Source: Acidimicrobiia bacterium (lineage in GTDB: Bacteria; Actinomycetota; Acidimicrobiia; Acidimicrobiales; SZUA-35). From it: 10,637 bases of DNA. This document shows, in pieces, positions 1-6,204 of the stretch. A program made the translations under genes and the position numbers. The DNA lies in the NCBI GenBank assembly GCA_029857855.1, contig JAOUGG010000042.1:1-10637 (forward strand), in the 5' to 3' direction. The notes below the pieces were generated by a model that did not search any database, was not told the DNA's origin, and saw only the letters and a program-made list of their open reading frames with translations. Each line of letters opens with the position of its first letter. The first letter of the stretch is position 1.

Positions 1-724
1 CCACTGCCGCGGCATCGTCGATGCTTGCGCCGCCGGCCAGAGCCTGCTCGACCGCCGAGGAGGTCATCGGGGTCGGGCCCATGTTGACCAGCGCCACGCG
101 GGCCGGATCGTTGTTCTTCGGCACGACGGCCGCCACACCGACGATCGCCCAGTCCTGGGCCCGGCGGTTGAACTTCTGATACGACCAGCCGGCGTTGGCC
201 GAGTTGGGGATCCGGATCTCGGTCATCAGCTCATCGGGGGCCAGGGCGGTTTCCAGGAAACCGGTGAACAGATCGCTTGCCGCGATCTCCCGTTCCCCGT
301 TCGGACCCTTGGCGATCACCGAACCGCCGAGGGCCAGCAGCGCCGCCGGCAGATCCGACGCCGGGTCGCCGTGGGCGATCGAGCCGCCGAGCGTTCCCTT
401 GTGCCGGACCGACGGGTCGCCGACCTGGGACGCCACATGGGCCAGCATCGGGGCCTGCGCCTTCAACAACTGGCTGGTTTCCAATGCCCGGTGGGTGGTC
501 AACGCGCCGATGGCGACGTGACCGCCCTCCTCCCGGATGTAGCTCAGATCGTCGAGGCGGCCGATGTCGATGATCACCGACGGGGTGGCCAGACGGAACT
601 TCATCAGCGGGATCAGGCTGTGACCGCCGGCCATGAGTTTGGCCTCGTCGCCGTGCTCGGTGAGCGCGGCGATCGCGGCGTCGGCCGAATCGGCCTCCAT
701 GTAGTCGAATGCGGCTGGAATCAT
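1..724 (-). CDS. coxM: CoxM-like FAD-binding medium subunit of a form II molybdenum hydroxylase (3' part off the left edge)
   Basis: This is the FAD subunit of a xanthine-oxidase-family hydroxylase. It passes electrons from the [2Fe-2S] subunit to an external acceptor, in the cytoplasm or at the membrane face. The 241 residues present cover most of the usual 280-290. The FAD-binding motifs are clear: AGGHSLIPLMKFRLA at residues 32-46 and TLGGSIAHGDPASDLPA at 111-127, both typical of CoxM and the FAD_binding_5 fold. The C-terminal CO_deh_flav_C region is only begun. The ATG overlaps the stop of the large subunit (ATGA), and a GGGAGG lies 6 bases upstream, so the start is secure and translation is probably coupled. 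It is last of three genes in the order S-L-M, the order I associate with form II clusters. The natural substrate is unknown. Confidence 0.95.
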   Translation of the reverse strand, partial: MIPAAFDYMEADSADAAIAALTEHGDEAKLMAGGHSLIPLMKFRLATPSVIIDIGRLDDLSYIREEGGHVAIGALTTHRALETSQLLKAQAPMLAHVASQVGDPSVRHKGTLGGSIAHGDPASDLPAALLALGGSVIAKGPNGEREIAASDLFTGFLETALAPDELMTEIRIPNSANAGWSYQKFNRRAQDWAIVGVAAVVPKNNDPARVALVNMGPTPMTSSAVEQALAGGASIDDAAAV

Positions 725-3117
725 GACTGGCCTCCCTTGGCGTTCTGAATTGCTTTCCAAACCCGGGCCGGCGTCGCCGGCATCGGCATGTCGTCGATGC
801 CGTAGGGGCTCAGGGCGTCGCAGATGGCGTTGATGACGGCCGCGGCCGAACCGATGGTGCCGGCCTCGCCGACCCCCTTCACCCCGAGCGGGTTCGAGGT
901 CGACGGGGTCACCGTCGACCCCAGCTTCAGGCTCGGAACCTCCATGGCCGAGGGCACCAGGTAGTCGAGGAACGACGGGTTCCGGCAGTTGCCTTCGGCG
1001 TCGTAGCTCGCACCCTCCCAGAGGGCTTGGGCCACGCCTTGGACGATGCCGCCATGAACCTGGCCCTCGACGATCAGCGGGTTGACCTGGTTGCCGCAGT
1101 CGTCGATGGCGGTGTAGTCGAGCAGCTCCACATTGCCGGTCTCCTCGTCGATCTCGACCACACACACATGGGTGCCGAAGGGGAAGGCGAAGTTGGGCGG
1201 ATCGAACGTCATCTGCTCCTGCAGGTTCGGCTCCATACCGTCGGGCAGATCGTGAGCGGTGAAGGCCCCGTAGGCCACACCCTGGATGGGCATGGTCTTG
1301 TCGGGTGACCCCTTCACCGTGAACGCACCTCCGGCGAACTCGAGATCGTCGGGGTTGGCCTCCAGTTGGTGAGCGGCGATGAGCCTGGCCTTGTCCACCA
1401 CCTTGTCGCACGCCATGGCGATGGCCACGCCGCCGACGGCCAGGGAGCGCGACCCGTAGGTGTCCATCCCGAGGGGGCTGATGGCGGTGTCGGAATGGAG
1501 GACCGTGACGTCGTCGGGATCGATGCCGAGCTTGTCGCCGACGATCTGGGACCAGGCCGTCTCATGACCCTGACCGTGCGGGGTCGAACCGGACACCACC
1601 TCGACCTTGCCGGTCGGCAGGAATCGCACGGTGGCGTGCTCCCAGCCGCCGGCGCCGTAGTTGAGACCGCCGAGAGCCCGGCTAGGGGCCAGACCGCAGA
1701 TCTCCACGTAGGTGCACAGGCCGATACCGAGATGCTTGGACTCGCCGGCGTCGCGGCGGCGTTGCTGCTCGGCCCGCAGGTCGGCGTAGCCGGCCATCTC
1801 CAGCGCGGCGTCGAGGTTCGGCGCGTAGTTGCCGGAGTCGAACACGAGGGTCGATGCCGTCTCCAGATTCTCGAACGCCTCTCCCCCGTTCAGGTAGTTG
1901 CGGCGCCGGATCTCGTCCGGGCCGACACCGACCCTGGCCGCCAGGAGATCCATGGCCCGCTCGATGGCGAAGCTGGCCTCCGGACGACCGGCGCCCCGGT
2001 AGGCGTCGGTCGGAGTCAGGTTGGTGAAGTAGCCGTCGCAGGTGAAACCGAAAGCCGGAACGTCGTAGACGCCGGTGTAGAGGAAGCTGCCGAGTAGCGG
2101 CACGCCCGGGGTGATCAGCATCATGTAGGCGCCCATGTCGGCGTCGATGTGAACCCGAACTCCGCCGATCTTGCCGTTCTCATCGGCTGCGACCTCGATC
2201 TTCTGCAGCTGGCCCCGACCCTGGTGGGTCGAGAACGCGGCCTCGGATCGGGTTTCGGTCCAGCGGACCGGACGACCGAGCCTGTGGGCCAGGGTCACCG
2301 CCAGGATCTCATCGGGGTTGATGTTGAGCTTGGCGCCGAATCCACCGCCGACGGCAGGGGCCACAACCCGGATCTTCATCTCCGGGATGCCGGTGGTGGC
2401 GGCCACCATGACCTTCAGGATGTGGGGCACCTGGGTGGCGCTGTAGAGAGTGATGTCGCCGCCGTGGGGTGACGGAACGGCGAGGACGCCGCGAGGCTCC
2501 ATCGCCGCCGGGATCAGCCGCTGCTGCTCGAATTCCGCGCTGATCACGTGAGTGGCGTTGGCGAAGGCCGCCTCCAGCGCATCGGGGTCGGGAACGAGCG
2601 GCCAGTGGTAGGCCTTATTGGAATCCAGATCCGAATGAGCGGTGGCGTCCCCGTCGCGGGCCTCGGCGATCGAGGAGACGACCGGCAGCGGCTCGTAGTC
2701 GACCACGACCTGCTCGGCAGCGTCGGCCGCGCCGTAGCGCGAGTCGGCCAGCACGAGTGCGATGATCTCACCGACGTGGTGGACCTCGCCGTTGGCCACG
2801 GGGTAGTGGGGCGGATTGACCATGTCGGCGGTCACCGGCCAGGCACAGGGCAGCGGGGCGGCCCACAGGCCCATGTCGGCGAGGTCGGCGCCGGTGTAGA
2901 CGGCGTGGACCCCGTCGGCCTCGGCCGCGGCCGACGTGTCGATCCCCGTGATCCGGGCGTGGGCCATGGTCGAACGGACCATACCCATCCAAAGCTCGCC
3001 CGGAGCGTGGATGTCGTCGACGTACTTGCCCTCACCGGTTAGGAGCTTGGGGTCTTCCTTGCGGAGCTTGCGGGTACCGATATTTGCACCGCTGGGTGCT
3101 TGTTCGGTGGTGGTCAT
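721..3117 (-). CDS. coxL: CoxL-like form II molybdopterin large subunit of an aerobic CO-dehydrogenase-type hydroxylase
   Basis: This is the catalytic subunit (798 residues, close to the usual 780-810) that binds molybdopterin cytosine dinucleotide and hydroxylates the substrate. The N-terminal a/b hammerhead domain spans about residues 15-145 and includes the LLTGEGKYVDDI stretch. The Mo-pterin domain follows with GGGFGAK (257-263), GQGHET (515-520) and GVGEAGT (748-754), whose Glu751 corresponds to the conserved active-site glutamate. The active-site loop reads AYRGAGR (372-378). True form I CO dehydrogenases carry AYxCSFR with the Cu/S-ligating cysteine, which is absent here, so CO oxidation is doubtful and another small substrate is likely. 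The ATG sits 2 bases after the small-subunit stop with GGGAGG 9 bases upstream. The gene overlaps the FAD-subunit gene by 4 bases. Confidence 0.96.
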   Translation of the reverse strand: MTTTEQAPSGANIGTRKLRKEDPKLLTGEGKYVDDIHAPGELWMGMVRSTMAHARITGIDTSAAAEADGVHAVYTGADLADMGLWAAPLPCAWPVTADMVNPPHYPVANGEVHHVGEIIALVLADSRYGAADAAEQVVVDYEPLPVVSSIAEARDGDATAHSDLDSNKAYHWPLVPDPDALEAAFANATHVISAEFEQQRLIPAAMEPRGVLAVPSPHGGDITLYSATQVPHILKVMVAATTGIPEMKIRVVAPAVGGGFGAKLNINPDEILAVTLAHRLGRPVRWTETRSEAAFSTHQGRGQLQKIEVAADENGKIGGVRVHIDADMGAYMMLITPGVPLLGSFLYTGVYDVPAFGFTCDGYFTNLTPTDAYRGAGRPEASFAIERAMDLLAARVGVGPDEIRRRNYLNGGEAFENLETASTLVFDSGNYAPNLDAALEMAGYADLRAEQQRRRDAGESKHLGIGLCTYVEICGLAPSRALGGLNYGAGGWEHATVRFLPTGKVEVVSGSTPHGQGHETAWSQIVGDKLGIDPDDVTVLHSDTAISPLGMDTYGSRSLAVGGVAIAMACDKVVDKARLIAAHQLEANPDDLEFAGGAFTVKGSPDKTMPIQGVAYGAFTAHDLPDGMEPNLQEQMTFDPPNFAFPFGTHVCVVEIDEETGNVELLDYTAIDDCGNQVNPLIVEGQVHGGIVQGVAQALWEGASYDAEGNCRNPSFLDYLVPSAMEVPSLKLGSTVTPSTSNPLGVKGVGEAGTIGSAAAVINAICDALSPYGIDDMPMPATPARVWKAIQNAKGGQS
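731..736 (-). promoter_or_regulatory. Ribosome binding site of the FAD subunit gene
   Basis: GGGAGG ends 6 bases before the ATG at 724 and lies inside the end of the large-subunit gene. It fixes the start that overlaps the previous stop codon. Confidence 0.75.
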
Positions 3118-3119
3118 GA

Positions 3120-3584
3120 TCAGCTACCTCCCTGACCGGAGGCCGACAGGACGGCCTTGACGATGTTGTGGTAGCCGGTGCAACGGCAGAGGTTGCCTTC
3201 CAGACCCTCTCGGACCTCGTGCTCGCTCGGCTTCGGGTTCTCGTTGAGCAACGACGTGGCGGCCATCACCATGCCCGGCGTGCAGTAGCCGCACTGCAGA
3301 CCGTGGCATTCCATGAACGCCTGCTGCATCGGATGCAGTTCGCCGTTCGAGGCCAGGCCCTCGATGGTGGTCACCTCGGCGCCCCGGGCTTGGACGGCCA
3401 ACATGGTGCACGACTTGACGGACTCGCCGTCGATGTGGATCGTGCACGCTCCACAGGAACTGGTGTCGCATCCGACATTGGTTCCGGTGAGCCCGAGATG
3501 ATCTCGGAGATAGTGGACGAGCAGGGTGCGTGGTTCGACGTCAGCCGACATTGCTCGACCATTCACGGTCATTTCGACCTGCAT
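3120..3584 (-). CDS. coxS: CoxS-like [2Fe-2S] small subunit of the molybdenum hydroxylase
   Basis: This is the iron-sulfur electron-transfer subunit, 154 residues against about 155-165 in the family. The N-terminal plant-type ferredoxin domain has ligands Cys39, Cys44, Cys47 and Cys59 (CDTSSCGAC and the later SC). The C-terminal helical [2Fe-2S] domain has Cys98, Cys101, Cys133 and Cys135 (QCGYCTPG and [14 protein letters not shown]). All eight ligands are present, so both clusters should form. It is the first gene of the S-L-M operon. The ATG at 3584 is preceded 4 bases upstream by AGGGGG. A second in-frame ATG four codons later is less well placed. Confidence 0.96.
   Translation of the reverse strand: MQVEMTVNGRAMSADVEPRTLLVHYLRDHLGLTGTNVGCDTSSCGACTIHIDGESVKSCTMLAVQARGAEVTTIEGLASNGELHPMQQAFMECHGLQCGYCTPGMVMAATSLLNENPKPSEHEVREGLEGNLCRCTGYHNIVKAVLSASGQGGS
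3127..3132 (-). promoter_or_regulatory. Ribosome binding site of the large subunit gene
   Basis: GGGAGG lies 9 bases before the ATG at 3117, inside the last codons of the small-subunit gene. It supports the chosen start and tight operon translation. Confidence 0.75.
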
Positions 3585-3601
3585 GTGACCCCCTTCGGTT
3601 T

Positions 3602-3643
3602 GATGCGGTCTGGTTGCTAGCTAGCTCATGGCTCGATGCGGTC
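3602..3643 (-). promoter_or_regulatory. Possible operator: 9-bp direct repeats flanking a palindrome
   Basis: GATGCGGTC occurs at 3602-3610 and again at 3635-3643, 33 bases apart (about three helical turns). Between them is the perfect palindrome GCTAGCTAGC (3616-3625). The array lies 18-59 bases upstream of the small-subunit start. The geometry suits a regulator-binding site, but no known motif was recognised. Confidence 0.35.
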
Positions 3644-3742
3644 ACCACCGAGGGGCGGCGAGGCACGGTCCCCGAGCGTCAGCGAGGGCAGCCGCGCCGC
3701 ACCCGTACGAGGGGACGTGTAGAGCTTTGCACATCTTCGCCG

Positions 3743-3787
3743 CCGATGCACCACCGATGCATAATGCGCCACCCATTTTGGGTGGCG
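3743..3787. repeat. Tandem CCGATGCA repeats next to a 9-bp hairpin
   Basis: CCGATGCA occurs at 3743-3750 and 3754-3761, start points 11 bases apart (one helical turn). It is followed by a perfect inverted repeat, CGCCACCCA (3767-3775) against TGGGTGGCG (3779-3787), with a TTT loop. This could be a regulator site, or a terminator for the small membrane protein gene whose minus-strand frame ends at 3897. There is no long T run after the stem. Confidence 0.35.
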
Positions 3788-3896
3788 GTCTCAACCGGTG
3801 AACGCAACACCATCCGATTCTCTATGACAGCGAGGTGTTCAATGGGCGATCGCCCGACGCGGTCGATACCTGTCTCACGTGCGCCTGCCCAGCGAT

Positions 3897-4280
3897 TCAG
3901 GTCGCCTGCGGTGCGGTGTTCACACCGTGTCGGGCGCCGATTTCGGGCTGCAGGAGGAGGACGAGGATCACCACGTGGAGTGCGATCGCGACGGGGAACA
4001 TCGTCCGGCCTGCGAGCTCGAGCATGAAGAAGTCGGGCCACGGTGAGGAGATCTCGACCAGCCAGGCCGCGAGTGCGTCGAATGCGGCGACGACTGTCCA
4101 CACGACGGCGACCAACCAGGATGGGGGCGACGGCCGGAACCAGAGCAGCGCCGCGACAGCGACAGCGACGTGCTCGCGCTCGCTGCGTGGGGGAACGCCC
4201 ACCTCGACGACACGTGGGTGCCGCCGTCCGATTGGCTCGCGCCCGACGTCGAAGGCTGACGCCGCCCAGGCGGGGCACAA
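3897..4280 (-). CDS. Small hydrophobic membrane protein of unknown function (start uncertain)
   Basis: I do not recognise this protein. The frame has almost uniformly G/C third positions. It encodes hydrophobic stretches separated by short polar turns: roughly residues 37-77 (two segments split by FRPSPP) and 89-110 (MFPVAIALHVVILVLLLQ), so two or three membrane helices, ending in a short polar tail. The frame first opens with a TTG at 4280. The first ~30 residues are arginine-rich and unlike a signal, and a GTG at 4202 (about 101 residues) is an alternative. Neither start has a good ribosome site. It may be the surviving 3' part of a longer gene. It lies between the hydroxylase operon and the disulfide-formation pair, all on the minus strand. 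Confidence 0.45.
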   Translation of the reverse strand: MCPAWAASAFDVGREPIGRRHPRVVEVGVPPRSEREHVAVAVAALLWFRPSPPSWLVAVVWTVVAAFDALAAWLVEISSPWPDFFMLELAGRTMFPVAIALHVVILVLLLQPEIGARHGVNTAPQAT

Positions 4281-4412
4281 TCTCGGGCGGGCGATCGCTC
4301 GCGTAGGCGCCGTACTGGCGCTGCGACAGCCGGTGCCGGTTGCCTGGTGATATTCGTGGATGCGGGGCGCCCTGGGGCCTGCCCGGCCCGAGGATGCGGT
4401 GGCTCGAGTTGA

Positions 4413-5114
4413 CTACTCGGAGTCGGTGGCCGAACCCCCGGCCGTCGACTCCCAGATGGCCTGGATGGTCGACGGTTCGAGCTCGCCGGAGCTGCGTGCC
4501 ACGATGTTGTTGTCGGCGTCGACATAGAGGGCGTAGGGGAAACCACCGCCGCCGAAGAAGTTGAAGGCGTCGTTCGACGTGCTGTCCCGAATGACGGGGA
4601 CGTCGAATCCCTCACGATCGAACCAGGCAGCCGGCGGGTAGGCGCCGCCCCGGGAGGCGTCGACCGAGGTCGACACGCCGTAGATGTCGAGATTCTCGGG
4701 TTTGGCGCCCGAGTCGATCAGCTCGACGAGGCGGGGCACTTCGGCCTGGCAGTGGGGGCACCAGTGGGCCAGGAAGTAGATGACCTTGGCCCGACCGTCG
4801 TCTTCGATCACAATCTGTTCGTCGTTGAAACCGGTGCCGGTCAGCGTCGGCAACGGCTGGCCGATGGCGGCGTCGGTGCTGGGATCGGCGCTCACCCCCG
4901 ACTCGGACATCGGCAGGATGATGTTACCGTCGAGCTCGACCTCGCCGGTCTGCTCACCGTCGAAATCGACGGCATCCCGCTGGGTGGCGACGAAGGCGAT
5001 ACCGGCAAGACCGAGCACGAGGATGCCGATAATGGCGAACATGAACATCCTGTTCGACCCGGCATCGGGATTGACGGTCGGCTTCTTGGCGGAAGGGGTT
5101 TTGGTTTGAGCCAT
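4413..5114 (-). CDS. Membrane-anchored thioredoxin-fold thiol oxidoreductase (TlpA/DsbE-like, CPHC)
   Basis: This is an envelope thiol-disulfide oxidoreductase of 233 residues. A short basic cytoplasmic N-terminus is followed by one membrane anchor (about 23-43, MFMFAIIGILVLGLAGIAFVA), a linker of about 40 residues, and an AhpC/TSA-Redoxin-type thioredoxin fold (about 83-222). The active site is AHWCPHC, with Cys119 and Cys122, and the cis-proline is in GGFPYALYVD (Pro193). CPHC is the DsbA-type dipeptide, and with dsbB just upstream this points to an oxidant that DsbB re-oxidises. A reductive TlpA role remains possible. The ATG at 5114 was chosen because the longer frame (to 5291) adds a low-complexity Arg/Ser/Pro stretch overlapping dsbB. 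The gap to dsbB is 64 bases, same strand. Confidence 0.9.
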   Translation of the reverse strand: MAQTKTPSAKKPTVNPDAGSNRMFMFAIIGILVLGLAGIAFVATQRDAVDFDGEQTGEVELDGNIILPMSESGVSADPSTDAAIGQPLPTLTGTGFNDEQIVIEDDGRAKVIYFLAHWCPHCQAEVPRLVELIDSGAKPENLDIYGVSTSVDASRGGAYPPAAWFDREGFDVPVIRDSTSNDAFNFFGGGGFPYALYVDADNNIVARSSGELEPSTIQAIWESTAGGSATDSE

Positions 5115-5178
5115 GTGATTACTCTCGAATCGACTGTGGATGAGATGGATTTCGTCCGGAGAGGGTTGTTGCCCAACT

Positions 5179-5775
5179 TCAAAGGGTAGCCGCGGCGACG
5201 TCGACCGACTCCTCGGCCTCCCCTGTGTCACCGCTTTCGTGGCGGCGCCACACCGAGATCGCGGTGAGCGCGATGATGGCGGCGAAGCCACAGCCGGCCA
5301 TGGTGGGGATCGTCATGAAGCCGAAGTGGTTGACGTATTTGGTCGAGCACGGCGCCGCGGCGTCGCACAGTCCGCCGATCTCGGTACCGACCGCCTGCTC
5401 GTAGCGGTGGAAGATCGAGACGCACAGTCCGAGAACCGACAGGCCGCCGGCGAGGCGGGCCGGTGCCGTTCGCTTCGTGACCAGCGACGCGATCAGCAGG
5501 AGCGATGACGGGTACATGAACGCCCGCTGGATCCAGCAGTTGAGGCACGGAACGTAGCCGATCGCCTCAGAGAGGAGGAGTGAACCGACCATGGCCGTGG
5601 TCGCCACGGCGGCCGCCAGCTCCACCGCGACGGGACGCAGATTGGCAATCACCCGGAAGCGGTCGCCGATGAGCGCCGATACGAGAACAGAAACGGCGAT
5701 ACCGGCCGCCACCACGGCCAGCAAGGCGAAAAAGAACGTGATGGTGTTGGCCGTCGAGTACGACATGGAGCCCAA
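5179..5775 (-). CDS. dsbB: DsbB-family disulfide bond formation protein
   Basis: This integral membrane thiol oxidase takes electrons from a periplasmic thioredoxin-like partner and passes them to quinone. It has about 195-198 residues and four membrane helices. The two cysteine pairs expected for DsbB are present: PCLNC (Cys74/Cys77 counted from the ATG) after helix 2, and Cys134 and Cys140 (CDAAAPC) in the second external loop, followed by a typical GFMTIPTMAGCGF helix. The C-terminal tail is polar and acidic. An ATG lies at 5766, but GGAGGA at 5781-5786 is 5 bases from an in-frame TTG at 5775 and too far from the ATG, so the TTG is preferred. It is first of a two-gene unit with the CPHC oxidoreductase downstream. 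Confidence 0.92.
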   Translation of the reverse strand: MGSMSYSTANTITFFFALLAVVAAGIAVSVLVSALIGDRFRVIANLRPVAVELAAAVATTAMVGSLLLSEAIGYVPCLNCWIQRAFMYPSSLLLIASLVTKRTAPARLAGGLSVLGLCVSIFHRYEQAVGTEIGGLCDAAAPCSTKYVNHFGFMTIPTMAGCGFAAIIALTAISVWRRHESGDTGEAEESVDVAAATL

Positions 5776-5780
5776 GTGTA

Positions 5781-5786
5781 TCCTCC
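5781..5786 (-). promoter_or_regulatory. Ribosome binding site of dsbB that favours a TTG start
   Basis: GGAGGA lies 5 bases before TTG (5775-5773) and 14 bases before the ATG (5766-5764). It is the best ribosome site in the area, hence the TTG choice. Confidence 0.55.
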
Positions 5787-5883
5787 GACTCCCGGCAAAA
5801 CGGGGTGTTCGTCCCACGCTGCGGGTCCACCCCAAAGCGGAGCGATGGATCGAGCGCGCAGAAACCGCTCCATTGGGTGGCGA

Positions 5884-6066
5884 TCATGTCGGCACCGCAG
5901 GAGCTTGCGCAGTCTCAGCGACCGCGGCTTTGGTAGGCGCGGTCGGGTCGCCCGTCGAGGCGCTTCTGTCGGCGTTGTCATGACTGGTGCCCCCGCCACA
6001 CGTCGTGACGATGAGAGTGAGGGCGAGGCACACCCCCGCCAGACCGCGAACCCGTCGCTGCGCAAT
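5884..6066 (-). pseudogene. Short lipoprotein-like frame without a normal start codon
   Basis: On the minus strand a frame ending at TGA 5884-5886 encodes a basic segment (AQRRVRG), a hydrophobic core (LAGVCLALTLIV) and a lipobox-like TTCGGG, then a Ser/Thr/Ala/Pro-rich tail of about 40 residues. This is the layout of a lipoprotein signal peptide and linker. The only upstream initiators in frame are an ATT (6066) and a CTG; a GTG at 6033 would drop the basic region. No mature domain follows. It could be the remnant of a lipoprotein or a tiny lipoprotein with an unusual start. The remaining bases of 5776-6204 hold nothing I can name apart from the dsbB leader and the unassigned promoter of the M28 peptidase. 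Confidence 0.25.
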
Positions 6067-6204
6067 CAGCGGTGAGCTGGTTCGCCGAGCGCGGCACGCA
6101 AGTCAGCCACGATGCAGGTCATCGGGGCGTATTCACGCCTGCCCGACTTGGTCGAGTGACTTTCGCCTCTCATTTTCGGCGCCTCGAGGTCCCAGAGTGG
6201 ACAC

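Larger units (their letters stand above)
3585..3896. other. Intergenic region upstream of the form II hydroxylase operon
   Basis: No convincing gene was found here on either strand. Frames that stay open are arginine-rich shadows. The stretch holds the promoter side of the minus-strand operon, with two direct repeats, a palindrome and a hairpin listed separately. I could not assign a clear -35/-10 pair. Confidence 0.6.

Noticed and set aside
1366..2097. 243-codon plus-strand frame inside the large-subunit gene
   Set aside because: It is antisense to well-supported CoxL coding sequence and has no recognisable motif.
721..3584. Genuine form I carbon monoxide dehydrogenase
   Set aside because: The active-site loop is AYRGAGR without the Cu-ligating Cys of AYxCSFR, and the gene order is S-L-M and not M-S-L.
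4375..4389. GC-rich hairpin after the CPHC oxidoreductase gene as a terminator
   Set aside because: Its stem has only five pairs and no T run follows. Such stems are expected by chance in high-GC sequence.
5115..5291. Longer N-terminus for the CPHC oxidoreductase
   Set aside because: The added 59 residues are Arg/Ser/Pro-rich, overlap the dsbB coding end and would put a non-signal stretch before the membrane anchor.
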